A stretch of 34,818 nucleotides of DNA from assembly GCF_001998825.1 (NCBI RefSeq), contig NZ_MLHG01000021.1:1-34818 (forward strand). Reading direction: 5' to 3'. The translations under genes were made by a program, and so were the position numbers. The notes below the pieces were generated by a model. That model did not search any database. It was not told the DNA's origin and worked only from the letters and a program-made list of their open reading frames with translations. Below are positions 8,938 through 19,870 of the stretch, piece after piece. This stretch comes from Rodentibacter mrazii. GTDB lineage: Bacteria; Pseudomonadota; Gammaproteobacteria; Enterobacterales; Pasteurellaceae. Numbering within the stretch: the stretch's first letter is position 1; each line of letters opens with the position of its first letter.

Positions 8938-11367
8938 ATGTCGAGTCTCGTGAATGCTTACCGTAAATTATTAGAATTTCCACTGTCATTTTTGGTAAAA
9001 AATAACCCTATTCCGGCTAATCCTGCTGAAGAGCTTCAACTTAATCTTTCCCAACCTATCGTCTATGTCTTACCTTACACTTCACAAACGGATTTTGTTA
9101 TTTTTCGCCGCAATTGTTTGAGCTTAGGCTTACCTGACCCAGCAGAAAAAAATGATATACAGGGTGTGATGTTGCCCCGTTATGTGTATTTGGATGAAGG
9201 ACGTCGATTTTTTAAATCGAAAGGAGCGAAAGATGAAACCATTCAGGTTTTTAATAAATACTTGGAATTACACCGCACTTTTGCAGATTTAGATGTGCAG
9301 CTCGTGCCGGTTTCTGTGCTTTGGGGGCGCTCTCCGGGGCATGAGGATAAATCTGGTTTACCTAATTTGCGTTTACTAAACGGCATACAGAAAACCTTTG
9401 CAGCAATTTGGTTTGGGCGTGATACTTTTGTGCGTTTTTCTCAAGCAGTTTCATTGCGCTATATGGCAAATATGCATGGTTCCGATGAAAAAATGGCGCA
9501 AAAATTAGCACGGGTTGCAAAAATGCATTTCGCTCGCCAGCGTATTTCCGCAACAGGTCCACGTTTGCCGAATCGAGAAGCGATGTTTAATAAATTGTTG
9601 CAATCAGCACCGATTCAAGTAGCGATTGATGATGAAGCAAAAAGCAAAAATATTAGCCGTGAAAAAGCAGAAAAAGAAGCTTACAAAATTTTAGATGAAA
9701 TTGCAGCGGATGTGAGCCATTCAAGCCTTCGTGCGGCGGATCGTTTCTTGCGTTGGTTATGGAATAAATTGTATTCCGGTATTGATGTCCAAAATGCGGA
9801 TCGTGTCCGTAAACTTGCCCTTGAAGGACATGAAATTGTTTATGTCCCTTGTCATCGTAGCCATATCGATTATTTATTACTTTCTTATGTACTTTATCAT
9901 CAAGGGTTAGTACCGCCTCATATTGCAGCAGGAATTAATCTGAATTTCTGGCCGGTAGGACGTCTTTTCCGGAGTTGGGGGGCATTCTTTATTCGCCGTA
10001 CATTCAAAGGAAATCGTCTCTATTCGGCGATTTTCCGTGAATATTTGGCGGAATTATTTCATCGAGGCTATTCTGTGGAATATTTTATTGAAGGCGGGCG
10101 TTCCCGTACCGGTCGTTTGCTTGCTCCGAAAACGGGAATGATGTCGATGACATTGCAAGTACTTCAGCATAATCAGACCAGACCAATTTCCGTGGTGCCG
10201 GTATATGTCGGTTATGAACATGTATTGGAGGTAGATACTTACGCCAAGGAATTACGAGGTGCGGCAAAAGAAAAAGAAAATGCCGGTTTAGTGATTCGTG
10301 TTATTAAAAAATTACGTAATTTAGGGCAGGGTTTTGTGAATTTTGGCGAGCCCATTACACTATCAAATTACTTGAATCAACATTTTCCGGATTGGAAAGA
10401 AAATCATCATGAGGAAAAACCACAATGGTTTAACCATGCAGTGAGTGAGATTTCCAACCAAGTGATGGTAAATATTAACAAAGCGGCGGCAGTTAATGCG
10501 ATGAATTTGGTTGGAATGGCGTTACTTTCTTCCCGTCAGCGAGCACTTTCCCGTGAACAATTAGTGGAACAACTTAATAGTTATCAACAAATGTTACAAC
10601 ATGCACCTTATTCGGAAGATATGGTGATCCCAAAAGATTCATCTAAAACAATGTTGGAGCATGTATTGAGTCTTGATCGTGTCGGCGTACTGGTTGAAAA
10701 AGATAATTTTGGTGAGATTGTTCGCCTTGAACGCACTTCTGCCGTGTTAATGACCTACTATCGCAACAATATTCAACATGCTTTTGTACTCCCTTCTTTA
10801 GTCGCAAGTATTGTTTTGCATTACGAAACGATTCAAAAAGACTTATTGTTGGATGCGGTGAGTAAAATTTACCCGTTCTTACAAGGGGAATTATTCTTGC
10901 ATTTCAATCAAGACGAGCTAAGAGTACAAATTAGTAAAATCATTGCTGAATTTACCCGTCAGGAAGTGATTTATTCTAGCGAAAACCTACTTTCAATTAA
11001 TCGGCCGAAAGTGCGTATCTTGCAGCTTTGGGCTGCAGGAGTGCGGGAAATTTTGCAGCGCTATTATATTACTGTCACCATTTTGCAAAAAGATCCAAAA
11101 ATCGCCCGTGCTACACTAGAAAAAGAGAGCCAATTGGTCGCACAACGTCTTTCGGTGTTACATGGTATTAATGCGCCGGAATTTTTTGATAAAGCCGTGT
11201 TCTCTACCTTTATTGCCAGCCTGAAAAACGAAAACTATTTTGATGAACAAGGTAACGGAAATCTCGCTTATTTAGATGAGCTTTCTTCTATCCTTGAACA
11301 TCTCATTTCAACAGAGATCAGTTTGACTATCAAAGGTACAGTTGAAAAGGCTGAAGAGATGAAATAG
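8938..11367 (+). CDS. plsB: Glycerol-3-phosphate acyltransferase
   Basis: This 809-residue inner-membrane-associated enzyme performs the first step of phospholipid synthesis, acylating sn-glycerol 3-phosphate at position 1. The catalytic HX4D motif is H306 to D311 in HRSHIDYLL. Further family blocks follow: [15 protein letters not shown], then [11 protein letters not shown] and a VPVYVGYEH block. Length fits the family (807 residues in E. coli). AGAGAA lies about 8 bases before the ATG. It is divergent from lexA, with 153 bases between the two ATGs, so SOS operators lie close to its promoter region; no good plsB promoter could be picked out. An uptake sequence is inside the gene at 9272-9280. 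Confidence 0.96.
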   Translation: MSSLVNAYRKLLEFPLSFLVKNNPIPANPAEELQLNLSQPIVYVLPYTSQTDFVIFRRNCLSLGLPDPAEKNDIQGVMLPRYVYLDEGRRFFKSKGAKDETIQVFNKYLELHRTFADLDVQLVPVSVLWGRSPGHEDKSGLPNLRLLNGIQKTFAAIWFGRDTFVRFSQAVSLRYMANMHGSDEKMAQKLARVAKMHFARQRISATGPRLPNREAMFNKLLQSAPIQVAIDDEAKSKNISREKAEKEAYKILDEIAADVSHSSLRAADRFLRWLWNKLYSGIDVQNADRVRKLALEGHEIVYVPCHRSHIDYLLLSYVLYHQGLVPPHIAAGINLNFWPVGRLFRSWGAFFIRRTFKGNRLYSAIFREYLAELFHRGYSVEYFIEGGRSRTGRLLAPKTGMMSMTLQVLQHNQTRPISVVPVYVGYEHVLEVDTYAKELRGAAKEKENAGLVIRVIKKLRNLGQGFVNFGEPITLSNYLNQHFPDWKENHHEEKPQWFNHAVSEISNQVMVNINKAAAVNAMNLVGMALLSSRQRALSREQLVEQLNSYQQMLQHAPYSEDMVIPKDSSKTMLEHVLSLDRVGVLVEKDNFGEIVRLERTSAVLMTYYRNNIQHAFVLPSLVASIVLHYETIQKDLLLDAVSKIYPFLQGELFLHFNQDELRVQISKIIAEFTRQEVIYSSENLLSINRPKVRILQLWAAGVREILQRYYITVTILQKDPKIARATLEKESQLVAQRLSVLHGINAPEFFDKAVFSTFIASLKNENYFDEQGNGNLAYLDELSSILEHLISTEISLTIKGTVEKAEEMK

Positions 11368-11470
11368 CACAAAAGTGCGGTTAGAATTTATTGTATTATC
11401 AAATAAAATTGATTGATAAGGATGAAGAAATATCTTTTGTTTTACTGAGCATTAAGGGATATTTTCTATA

Positions 11471-11503
11471 AAAAAGCGGGCTAAATGACTAGCTCGCTTT
11501 TTT
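11471..11503. terminator. Bidirectional terminator between plsB and sodC
   Basis: AAAAAGCGGGCTA (11471-11483) pairs with TAGCTCGCTTTTT (11490-11502) with one G-T pair and a short loop. A and T runs on both sides serve both convergent genes. Confidence 0.8.
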
Positions 11504-11518
11504 ATTTTTAGCAATAGA

Positions 11519-12067
11519 CTATTTAATCACACCACAGGCCATACGAGCACCGCCACCGCCAAGTGGGGCAGGGTGATCTGAGTGATTATCGCCTCCAGCA
11601 TGAATCATAATGGAATGTCCACGAACCTCATCTAAATGTTTAATACGTGGCGCTAAAACCGGATTGGTTGATGTGCCATCGTGTAATACGGTTAATGCTG
11701 GTAAATCCCCTAAATGGGCATTATCTTGCCAAGGATAGCCGTGTTGTTTAGTTTCTTTTGGATCCCAGTGACCACCGGCAGCCAAACCGGCAGTGAGTTT
11801 GCCGTCTTTTTCTTTCGGTTCACAGCTTGGATTCTGGTGGAGATGGAAACCGTGTAAACCTGCCGTTAAACCTTGTAAGTTTGGTGTGAAAACTAAACCG
11901 TAAGCAGATTCAGTGATCGTCACTGTACCCACATCTTTATTACCGTTTGTCGGGTCAAGCTGTTGTACTTTAACTTCAATTGATTTATCGGTTGCTTGTT
12001 GTGCATTTGCGATAGCGGATGTGCACACAGCGGTTAATGTTAATGCTAAGAGAGTTTTTAGATTCAT
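11519..12067 (-). CDS. sodC: Periplasmic Cu,Zn superoxide dismutase
   Basis: This 182-residue bacterial Cu,Zn-SOD dismutates superoxide in the periplasm. A signal peptide covers about residues 1-22 and ends ANA-QQA. All metal ligands are in place. Copper is held by H75, H77, H100 (bridging) and H156; zinc by H100, H109, H118 and D121. C82 and C178 form the expected disulfide. H. influenzae SodC is known for loss of a copper-ligand histidine, which is not the case here, so activity is predicted. AAGGAG stands 6 bases before the ATG. The gene is monocistronic, convergent with plsB. Confidence 0.95.
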   Translation of the reverse strand: MNLKTLLALTLTAVCTSAIANAQQATDKSIEVKVQQLDPTNGNKDVGTVTITESAYGLVFTPNLQGLTAGLHGFHLHQNPSCEPKEKDGKLTAGLAAGGHWDPKETKQHGYPWQDNAHLGDLPALTVLHDGTSTNPVLAPRIKHLDEVRGHSIMIHAGGDNHSDHPAPLGGGGARMACGVIK

Positions 12068-12203
12068 ATAAGCTCCTTATTTTTGGAAAACTCGGGGTCA
12101 TTGTAATCAAATTTAAATAATAATTTGACTATTTTTTATAAAAAAACACATTATTGTGAGATTGGTAGAGACAGGCAAACGTTATTCAAGAAGATTGAAA
12201 GTA

Positions 12204-12244
12204 AAAGTGCGGTCAAAAAACGCAGAGAATTTTTACCGCACTTC
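12204..12244 (-). terminator. leuD/leu operon terminator from inverted uptake sequences
   Basis: AAGTGCGGTCAAAAA starting at 12205 and TTTTTACCGCACTT ending at 12243 form a long stem just past the leuD stop. A nearby poly-T on the minus strand is weak, so efficiency is uncertain. Confidence 0.6.
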
Positions 12245-12249
12245 AAACA

Positions 12250-12852
12250 TTAACGCAAAAATGCCGGAATATTTTTCTCGTATTCTGCGATTTTGTCTTC
12301 GTGCTGAAGGGTTAGACCGATGTTATCTAAGCCGTTTAATAAGCAATGACGGCGAAATTCGTCCAGCTCAAAGTGATAGACTTTCTCACCTACAGTCACG
12401 GTCATGGCTTCCAAATCCACATGAATTTGTTTGTCTTCATTCGCCCATACCCATTGGAAAATTTCTTCTACTTCCTCTTCGCTCAAACGAATCGGCAACA
12501 TATGATTGTTTAAGCTATTATTGTAGAAAATATCCGCAAAACTTGGCGCGATCATCACTTTAAAACCATAATCGGCGAGTGCCCAAGGGGCGTGTTCACG
12601 GGAAGAACCGCAACCAAGATTTTTACGGGCGAGTAAAATGGTTGCTCCTTGATATTGTGGAAAATTCAGCACAAATTCCGGATTCGGTTGTGTGCCTTCC
12701 ACATCTAAATAACGCCATTCGTGGAATAAATGTTTACCAAATCCTACTCGAGTAATGGCTTGTAAAAATTGTTTTGGAATGATGGCGTCAGTATCCACGT
12801 TTGCCGCATCTAAAGGTATGACCAAGCCTGAAAGTTGTTTAAATCCTGCCAT
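12250..12852 (-). CDS. leuD: 3-isopropylmalate dehydratase small subunit
   Basis: LeuD is the swivel-domain subunit of isopropylmalate isomerase, which converts 2- to 3-isopropylmalate in leucine synthesis. The 200-residue length matches E. coli LeuD (201). The substrate-loop motif [13 protein letters not shown] lies at 80-92. It is the last gene of the leu operon. The ATG at 12852 follows leuC by 15 bases with AGAGGAAAATAAAA as ribosome binding site. It acts as a heterodimer with LeuC. Confidence 0.97.
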   Translation of the reverse strand: MAGFKQLSGLVIPLDAANVDTDAIIPKQFLQAITRVGFGKHLFHEWRYLDVEGTQPNPEFVLNFPQYQGATILLARKNLGCGSSREHAPWALADYGFKVMIAPSFADIFYNNSLNNHMLPIRLSEEEVEEIFQWVWANEDKQIHVDLEAMTVTVGEKVYHFELDEFRRHCLLNGLDNIGLTLQHEDKIAEYEKNIPAFLR

Positions 12853-12867
12853 TTTTTATTTTCCTCT

Positions 12868-14277
12868 TTAATTTAACGCCACATCACGAATATCTACAAA
12901 TTTGCCGAACATACCAGCCGCCGCAGCCATTGCCGGGCTGACAAGGTGTGTCCGTCCGTTGCGACCTTGGCGACCTTCAAAGTTACGGTTGCTGGTGGAG
13001 GCACAACGTTCCCACTCGCCTAAGCGGTCGTCATTCATTCCTAAACACATGGAACATCCCGGGTTACGCCATTCTGCGCCTGCTTCAATAAAGATTTTAT
13101 CTAAGCCTTCTTTTTCGGCTTGTTCTTTTACCAAGCCTGAACCCGGCACTACCAAAATGCGTTTCACGTTGTCTGCTTTTTTACGCCCTTTCATCACTGC
13201 GGCGGCGGCACGTAAATCTTCAATGCGGGCATTGGTGCAAGAGCCGATAAACACTTGATCTACGGAAATATCCTTTAAATTCGTATTGGCTTCTAAACCA
13301 ATATATTGCAAAGCTTTTTCTGCAGAAGCTCGGGTAACGGGATCTTCCATTTCCGTTGGATTTGGCACTAACTGATTGATGCCGATGACTTGTCCCGGGT
13401 TAGTTCCCCAAGTGACTTGAGGGGCAATATCTTTTGCTTCCAAGGTGACAACTGTGTCAAACTGTGCATCTTCATCGGATTTTAAGGTTTTCCAATATTC
13501 CACAGCATCCTCCCAATCTTTACCTTTCGGGGCATGTGGGCGACCTTTTAAATAGGCAAAGGTGGTTTCATCCGGTGCGATTAAACCGGCTTTTGCCCCC
13601 ATTTCAATGGCCATATTGCAGACTGTCATTCGCCCTTCCATCGAAAGATCACGAATCGCTTCACCGCAAAATTCCACAACATGTCCTGTACCACCCGCCA
13701 TAGTGGTTTTACCGATGATAGCAAGGATAATATCTTTTGCAGTAATCCCCGGTGCAACTTTACCACGGACTTCAATTTTCATACTTTTTGCCCGTGCTTG
13801 TTTTAAGGTTTGCGTAGCCAAAACATGCTCTACTTCAGAGGTACCGATACCGAATGCCAATGCTCCAAAAGCACCGTGAGTGGCAGTGTGGGAATCCCCA
13901 CAAACAATTGTCATACCCGGCAGGGTTAAACCCTGTTCCGGCCCCATCACATGTACGATACCTTGTTCTTTGGTCTTCATATCGAACAACTGAATACCGG
14001 TGGATTTGGTATTTTTTTCAAGTTCTAACACTTGAATTTTCGCTTGACCTTCTAATTTGTTCACGTCACGCACTTGTGTGGAAATGCTGTGATCCATCGT
14101 GCCAAAGGTTTTACCCACTTGACGCACATTGCGACCTGCTACACGCAAACCGTCAAAAGCTTGTGGTGAAGTTACTTCGTGGATCAAATGACGGTTAATA
14201 TACAAAATCGGCGTTTCGCCTTCTGCTTCGTACACAATGTGAGAATCAAATAATTTTTGATAAAGTGTTTTTGCCAT
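12868..14277 (-). CDS. leuC: 3-isopropylmalate dehydratase large subunit
   Basis: LeuC carries the [4Fe-4S] cluster of isopropylmalate isomerase, an aconitase-family enzyme. The three cluster cysteines are C347 in [10 protein letters not shown] and C408 and C411 in NPGCSMCLG. The [12 protein letters not shown] segment (127-138) is also diagnostic. Length (469) is close to E. coli LeuC (466). It is third in the leuABCD order. The 97-base gap to leuB contains an inverted uptake-sequence pair that could lower downstream expression. Confidence 0.97.
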   Translation of the reverse strand: MAKTLYQKLFDSHIVYEAEGETPILYINRHLIHEVTSPQAFDGLRVAGRNVRQVGKTFGTMDHSISTQVRDVNKLEGQAKIQVLELEKNTKSTGIQLFDMKTKEQGIVHVMGPEQGLTLPGMTIVCGDSHTATHGAFGALAFGIGTSEVEHVLATQTLKQARAKSMKIEVRGKVAPGITAKDIILAIIGKTTMAGGTGHVVEFCGEAIRDLSMEGRMTVCNMAIEMGAKAGLIAPDETTFAYLKGRPHAPKGKDWEDAVEYWKTLKSDEDAQFDTVVTLEAKDIAPQVTWGTNPGQVIGINQLVPNPTEMEDPVTRASAEKALQYIGLEANTNLKDISVDQVFIGSCTNARIEDLRAAAAVMKGRKKADNVKRILVVPGSGLVKEQAEKEGLDKIFIEAGAEWRNPGCSMCLGMNDDRLGEWERCASTSNRNFEGRQGRNGRTHLVSPAMAAAAGMFGKFVDIRDVALN

Positions 14278-14304
14278 AATCTTTTTCTCTATTTTATAAG
14301 GGGG

Positions 14305-14343
14305 AAAGTGCGGTTAAAAAAGAAGAAATTTTTGACCGCACTT
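14305..14343. terminator. Intra-operon inverted uptake-sequence hairpin between leuB and leuC
   Basis: AAAGTGCGGTTAAAAA from 14305 can pair with TTTTTGACCGCACTT ending 14343. A second hairpin, GTAGGGG against CCCCTAC, lies at about 14345-14372. Their place inside the operon makes partial termination or an mRNA-stabilising role possible. Function is inferred. Confidence 0.45.
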
Positions 14344-14374
14344 GTAGGGGGGATTGCAAACTATTCCCCTACGA

Positions 14375-15463
<1,089 letters not shown>

Positions 15464-15480
15464 CTATTTTTATGTATTGA

Positions 15481-15832
15481 GTTTCGCCCAATGGGCGACC
15501 TACTTTTCTTTGCTTGTGCAAAGCAAAGTAGGCAAAAGAAACACACCCCAGTTAAATTGCTGATCTTTGCTTGGTTTCAATTTTCTTGACGGCAATTTTC
15601 TGAACTCGCCGCAAGCGGCTCAAAGAGACGAAAATTGCCTAAAAATTGAAAGTCGCAAAGGCAATTTATATGGGGCCCCGAATTTATCGGAGCGTTATTT
15701 TAAAAGTGCGGTTGATTTTAAGTTTGTTTTTCTACCGCACTTTATTCGTAGAAAGAACAAAATGGGTTCCTTTCTTTTGGTGACTTTTCTTTGGCAAAGC
15801 AAAGAAAAGTCACTCGCCCTTCAGGGCGAAAC
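15481..15832. mobile_element. 352-bp MITE-like element with inverted ends, between leuA and leuB
   Basis: The left end begins GTTTCGCCCAATGGGCGA; the right end, read in reverse, begins GTTTCGCCCTGAAGGGCGA. The match continues about 60 bases inward. Each end also folds on itself: GTTTCGCCC/GGGCGA hairpins and a TTTTCTTTGC/GCAAAG hairpin. Inside are another inverted pair (15575-15600 with 15630-15651), a GCCGCAAGCGGC hairpin at 15608-15619, GGGGCCCC at 15672-15679 and an inverted uptake-sequence pair at 15702-15743. No convincing gene is inside. I infer a non-autonomous element or a large family of structured intergenic repeats. No target duplication could be assigned with certainty. Confidence 0.65.
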
Positions 15833-15842
15833 CTGAACGGGA

Positions 15843-17396
15843 TTAAGCCCCGACTGCTTTATGATGTTTAATATCCGCCACTCTATGAGCTCGATAAATC
15901 GCATTAATCGCATGCACCAACGCCAACGCGGAGGATTCCACAATATCTGTTGCCAAACCGACACCGTGGAATTTTCTGCCTTCGTGTTCCACCACAATAT
16001 CCACTTGACCTAAGGCTTCCGCACCTTCGCCTTTGGCGGTTAAGTGATAGTGGGAGATTTTGATGTCTAAGCCTGTTAAGGTCAAAATAGCGTTATATAC
16101 AGCGTCCACCGGGCCGTTTCCACCAATGGAAGAGGTGCTTAATTTTTTGCCGTCTAGTTGTAATTGAACAAAGGCGGTGGCCGGGTATTCTTTGGCGGAA
16201 TGGGCAGAAAGTTTATCCAATACCAAACGATCTTCATCACCTTGCTGCATATCAATAAAGGCTAAGGCTTCTAAATCGTAATCAAACACTTGTCCTTTTT
16301 TGTCTGCCAATTTCAAGAAGGCATCATATAATTTATCCAAATCATAATCTTGCTCGGTATAACCCATATCCGCCATATGACCTTTCACTGCGGCACGACC
16401 TGAACGGGCGGTGAGGTTTAATTTTTCTTTTTTCAATCCGATGGTTTCCGGCGACATAATTTCGTAGGTATTTTTATTTTTCAACATGCCGTCTTGATGG
16501 ATACCTGAGGAATGGGCGAAAGCGTTAGAACCCACGATCGCCTTGTTCGGTTGAATCGGCATATTGCAAAGCTGGCTCACCATTTGGCTGACACGGTGGA
16601 TTTCTTGCGTGTTAATACGGGTATCCACACCAAACAATTCCTGACGGGTTTTAATTGCCATTACCACTTCTTCAAGGGCGGTATTACCGGCACGTTCGCC
16701 GATACCGTTAATAGTACACTCAATTTGACGTGCACCATTTTGTACAGCGGTTAAGGAATTGGCGGTTGCCATTCCCAAGTCGTTATGGCAATGCACTGAA
16801 ATCACCGCTTTATCGATATTCGGCACACGGTTACGCACTTGGGCGATAATGTTGCCATATTCTGTTGGCAAGCAATAACCTACGGTATCAGGAATATTGA
16901 TGGTGGTTGCCCCTGCATTGATTGCTGCCTCGACAATGCGGCAAATATTATCAATACCGGTACGTCCGGCATCTTCGCAGGAAAATTCGACATCGTCCGT
17001 GTAGTTACGGGCACGTTTTACCGCAGCAACGGCCATTTCCACCACATCATCAAAGGTGCGTTTCAATTTTGCTTCCACATGTAAGGCAGAACTGGCGATG
17101 AAAGTATGAATACGGAAAGCTTCTGCAACTTTTAAGGCTTCATAGGCGGCGTCAATATCTTTATCAACAGCACGGGACAAGGCGGCAACACGGGAATTTT
17201 TGATATGACGGGCGATGGTTTGTACCGATTCAAAATCCCCCTGAGAGGATACCGGAAAGCCCACTTCCATCACATCTACGCCTAAGCGTTCCAATGCCAA
17301 GGCAATTTGTAATTTTTCTTTGACGGTCAAGCTTGCTTTCAATGCTTGTTCACCGTCACGCAAGGTGGTATCAAAAATGATGACGCGATCTGCCAT
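15843..17396 (-). CDS. leuA: 2-isopropylmalate synthase
   Basis: LeuA makes the committed step of leucine synthesis, condensing acetyl-CoA with 2-oxoisovalerate, and is normally feedback-inhibited by leucine. The 517-residue protein starts with the HMGL-like barrel. R13-D14 in DTTLRDGEQ and H201/H203 in SVHCHNDLG supply the metal and catalytic site. The C-terminal LeuA dimer (allosteric) domain covers about 390-517. AGAAGGAT lies 7 bases before the ATG. It is first in the operon, after a leader peptide and attenuator, so leucine controls both transcription and activity. Confidence 0.97.
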   Translation of the reverse strand: MADRVIIFDTTLRDGEQALKASLTVKEKLQIALALERLGVDVMEVGFPVSSQGDFESVQTIARHIKNSRVAALSRAVDKDIDAAYEALKVAEAFRIHTFIASSALHVEAKLKRTFDDVVEMAVAAVKRARNYTDDVEFSCEDAGRTGIDNICRIVEAAINAGATTINIPDTVGYCLPTEYGNIIAQVRNRVPNIDKAVISVHCHNDLGMATANSLTAVQNGARQIECTINGIGERAGNTALEEVVMAIKTRQELFGVDTRINTQEIHRVSQMVSQLCNMPIQPNKAIVGSNAFAHSSGIHQDGMLKNKNTYEIMSPETIGLKKEKLNLTARSGRAAVKGHMADMGYTEQDYDLDKLYDAFLKLADKKGQVFDYDLEALAFIDMQQGDEDRLVLDKLSAHSAKEYPATAFVQLQLDGKKLSTSSIGGNGPVDAVYNAILTLTGLDIKISHYHLTAKGEGAEALGQVDIVVEHEGRKFHGVGLATDIVESSALALVHAINAIYRAHRVADIKHHKAVGA

Positions 17397-17454
17397 AACA
17401 ATATCCTTCTAAAATCACTCCAAAAGTGCGGTTGTTTTTTGCAAAATTTTTTTA

Positions 17455-17487
17455 AACAAAAACCCGCAATTCTGTGAAGTGCGGGTT
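17455..17487 (-). terminator. leu attenuator (intrinsic terminator in the leader)
   Basis: On the minus strand AACCCGC (17481-17487) pairs with GCGGGTT (17461-17467), followed by TTTTTG. The left arm contains CCGCAC (17479-17484), which can instead pair with GTGCGG at 17535-17540 in the end of leuL, forming an antiterminator. The classic exclusive-pairing architecture is therefore present. Confidence 0.8.
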
Positions 17488-17530
17488 GATTAAAAAGAGA
17501 ATTTACATTTAATTGTTTTTCATCCACAAC

Positions 17531-17590
17531 TTAGCCGCACAAAGAATGTGTGAGCAGCAGGTTGAGCGATAAAAAAACAGAAGAAAACAT
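17531..17590 (-). CDS. leuL: leu operon leader peptide
   Basis: A 19-codon frame begins ATG at 17590 and ends TAA at 17533, coding MFSSVFLSLNLLLTHSLCG. Six of 19 residues are Leu. CTC, then Asn and CTG-CTG-CTC, form the control cluster, in an AT-rich genome that otherwise prefers TTA and TTG. TAGGA lies 5-6 bases upstream. A ribosome stalled at the Leu run would free the GTGCGG segment to form the antiterminator. With leucine plentiful, the ribosome reaches the stop and the terminator forms. The arrangement equals E. coli leuL in logic, though the peptide sequence is unrelated apart from the Leu run. Confidence 0.85.
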   Translation of the reverse strand: MFSSVFLSLNLLLTHSLCG

Positions 17591-17626
17591 AAAAATCCTA
17601 TAAAAATTCGTTGTAAAACGCTTGTT

Positions 17627-17654
17627 ATGTTACGAATAAATAAAAAAGTGTCAA
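17627..17654 (-). promoter_or_regulatory. Promoter of the leu operon
   Basis: On the minus strand a perfect TTGACA (17649-17654) and TAACAT (17627-17632) are 16 bases apart, about 37 bases upstream of the leuL ATG. A transcript from here would contain the whole leader. Confidence 0.75.
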
Positions 17655-17831
17655 ATGCTTTTTTAGTGTTTTATCTCTATTGTTGTGCTATTAATAATAT
17701 CTGTGAGGTTAAATCATCTATTTATTTTTATGCGATTAGAATAATATTCTTTTGTTTTCGGTTTAAAACCTACTTTTCCTCTGCCTTTCATTTGTTTCTA
17801 AGAGTGTAAAAAATTATCAAATTTTTTTTAT

Positions 17832-17853
17832 TTTTACGATCTTTCTCGCAAAA
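17832..17853 (+). promoter_or_regulatory. CRP-S type (Sxy-dependent competence) site before dprA
   Basis: TTTTACGATCTTTCTCGCAAAA matches the 22-bp CRP-S pattern TGCGA-N6-TCGCA in an A/T-rich frame. The only mismatch is A for G in the left half. The C at half-site position 6 separates CRP-S from ordinary CRP sites. It lies 65-77 bases upstream of the possible dprA starts. In H. influenzae dprA belongs to the Sxy/CRP-S competence regulon, which supports the reading. Confidence 0.75.
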
Positions 17854-17917
17854 GAGCGGTTAAAAACTCGCAACTTTTTTAAATTTCTTGAACAATTTGC
17901 CCTTCACTGAAGAAGGG

Positions 17918-19051
17918 ATGATGAAGATAATGACAAATATTAATGAAACTTTGCTTCGTTTGATGCAGGTGCCCAAATTAGGCGGTGTAGCGATTAACAA
18001 AATTCTATCAGCCATGACATTAAATGAATTGTTGAATGCAGATGAAAATGTTTTTCGCCAAATGGGTTGGGGGGCAATTCAGATTCGTCGTTGGTTTAAA
18101 CCGGAAAAGAAATTTATGGAATCTGCTCTCGTTTGGGCAGAAAAAGAAGGGAATCATTTAGTGAATTATTTTTCACCCTTTTATCCTTTTTTGTTAAAGC
18201 AAATCGGGAGCTTTCCCCCTCTCTTATTTGTTAAGGGGAATGCAACAGCAATTTCACAGCGTCAAATAGCAATAGTCGGTAGTCGATACTGTTCTCCCTA
18301 TGGTGAATATTGGGCAAGGTATTTTGCCACGGAGCTTTCCTGTGCCGGATTTACTATTACAAGCGGGTTAGCATTAGGCATTGATGGACATTGTCATCAG
18401 GCGATAGTGGATATCAAAGGGCAAACCGTTGCCGTTTTGGGTAGCGGATTAGAGGATGTTTATCCGGCAAATAATCGACGGCTTGCTGAACAAATTTTAG
18501 AAAATAATGGGGCGTTGGTTTCGGAATTTATGCCAAACCAGCCTCCGATTGCAACAAATTTTCCCCGTCGTAATCGTATTATTAGCGGTCTTTCTGTGGG
18601 GACGTTGGTAGTTGAAGCCACTGAAAAAAGCGGTTCGTTAATTACAGCACGTTATGCGTTGGAACAAAATCGGGAAATTTTCGCCATACCCGGCAATATT
18701 CAAAGTGAGTTTAGTCAAGGGTGTAATCGTTTGATTAAGCAAGGGGCTATGTTGGTAGAAAATGTGAAAGATATTTTAGAAGCCTTGCATCAACATTCTC
18801 TCCATAGCCAAACAGAGATTGATTTTAGTCAGATTGAAAGCGAAAATTATAAGCCACCTTCGTATTCTCGTCGGTTAATCGAAGCACCAAGCCATCCGAA
18901 ACTTTATGCGAGAATTGGCTATACTCCGGTGAGTATTGATGATCTTGCTCAAGAGTTTGGTTTAAGTGTAGAGGTATTGTTGGTGCAACTTTTAGATTTG
19001 GAATTACAGGATTTGATTCTCAATGAAAATGGACTTTATAAACGAGTGTAG
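17918..19051 (+). CDS. dprA: DNA-processing protein DprA (transformation)
   Basis: DprA binds incoming single-stranded DNA in the cytoplasm and loads RecA during natural transformation. A Rossmann-like core covers about residues 105-310 and includes [23 protein letters not shown] and [12 protein letters not shown] small C-terminal winged-helix domain (about 320-377) is typical. The start is uncertain. AGAAGGG at 17911-17917 serves an ATG at 17918, 17921 or 17930, and homologues begin near [12 protein letters not shown] at 17888 has no ribosome binding site. The CRP-S site upstream fits competence control. The gene is divergent from leu and followed closely by yaaA. Confidence 0.95.
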   Translation: MMKIMTNINETLLRLMQVPKLGGVAINKILSAMTLNELLNADENVFRQMGWGAIQIRRWFKPEKKFMESALVWAEKEGNHLVNYFSPFYPFLLKQIGSFPPLLFVKGNATAISQRQIAIVGSRYCSPYGEYWARYFATELSCAGFTITSGLALGIDGHCHQAIVDIKGQTVAVLGSGLEDVYPANNRRLAEQILENNGALVSEFMPNQPPIATNFPRRNRIISGLSVGTLVVEATEKSGSLITARYALEQNREIFAIPGNIQSEFSQGCNRLIKQGAMLVENVKDILEALHQHSLHSQTEIDFSQIESENYKPPSYSRRLIEAPSHPKLYARIGYTPVSIDDLAQEFGLSVEVLLVQLLDLELQDLILNENGLYKRV

Positions 19052-19093
19052 AAATATGTTAAGATAGCGCCTCAGTTTTATTGAGGATAAACT

Positions 19094-19870
19094 ATGTTAG
19101 CTATTATTTCCCCGGCAAAGACCTTAGATTTTGAAAGTGCGGTCAGAAAATTCCCTGTTTTTCAACCGCACTTAACCGATTATAGCGAGCAATTAATTGA
19201 AATTTGCCGTCAACTTTCTCCACAAGATATTGCTTCACTAATGTCCATTAGTGATAAACTTGCCGGTTTAAATGCAGCACGTTTTACCGAGTGGACAAAA
19301 GAACACAATGAACAAAATTCCCGCGCGGCTATTTTTGCTTTTAAAGGCGATGTTTACACAGGATTGGATACCGAAACCTTATCTGATGAGGATATTAGTT
19401 TTGCACAATCCCATCTTCGTATGTTATCGGGTTTATATGGTTTACTTCGACCACTTGATTTGATGCAGCCTTATCGCTTGGAAATGGGGACAAAATTAGT
19501 GAATGCCAAAGGCAAGGATCTTTACGCATTTTGGGGTAATGTGATCACCCAAGCCGTGCAACAGGCGCTTGATGAGCAGGGAGACAACGTGTTGGTAAAT
19601 CTTGCTTCCGATGAATATTATAAGTCCGTAAAAGAAAACGGACTTCAAGCTTATATTGTAAAACCGATTTTTTTGGATAATAAAAATGGTCGTTATAAAG
19701 TTGTCAGTTTTTATGCAAAGAAAGCCCGTGGCTTAATGTGCCGTTATATGATTCAAAATTGTTTAACCCATGTTGATCAATTAAAAGAGTTTGATTTGGG
19801 GGGATATTGGTTTGATCCAACGGCTTCTACTGAAAATGAATTTGTATTTAAGCGAGATCATGATGAATAA
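19094..19870 (+). CDS. yaaA: Peroxide-stress protein YaaA
   Basis: This 258-residue cytosolic protein belongs to the YaaA (DUF328) family. In E. coli it is OxyR-controlled and limits free iron and DNA damage during peroxide stress. Conserved blocks include [15 protein letters not shown] at the start, [20 protein letters not shown] in the middle, and [11 protein letters not shown] near 175. GAGGAT stands 7 bases before the ATG. The gene follows dprA by 42 bases and overlaps the next gene by 8 bases, so cotranscription is likely. An inverted pair of uptake sequences (19135-19143, 19165-19173) is embedded in its coding start. Confidence 0.95.
   Translation: MLAIISPAKTLDFESAVRKFPVFQPHLTDYSEQLIEICRQLSPQDIASLMSISDKLAGLNAARFTEWTKEHNEQNSRAAIFAFKGDVYTGLDTETLSDEDISFAQSHLRMLSGLYGLLRPLDLMQPYRLEMGTKLVNAKGKDLYAFWGNVITQAVQQALDEQGDNVLVNLASDEYYKSVKENGLQAYIVKPIFLDNKNGRYKVVSFYAKKARGLMCRYMIQNCLTHVDQLKEFDLGGYWFDPTASTENEFVFKRDHDE

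Noticed and set aside
12156-12563. Open frame on the plus strand opposite leuD
   Set aside because: It is antisense to the clearly conserved leuD and contains the operon terminator; no family resemblance.
17655-17831. Spacer between the leu promoter and the CRP-S site
   Set aside because: No coding frame with a ribosome binding site, no convincing hairpin; only AT-rich sequence.
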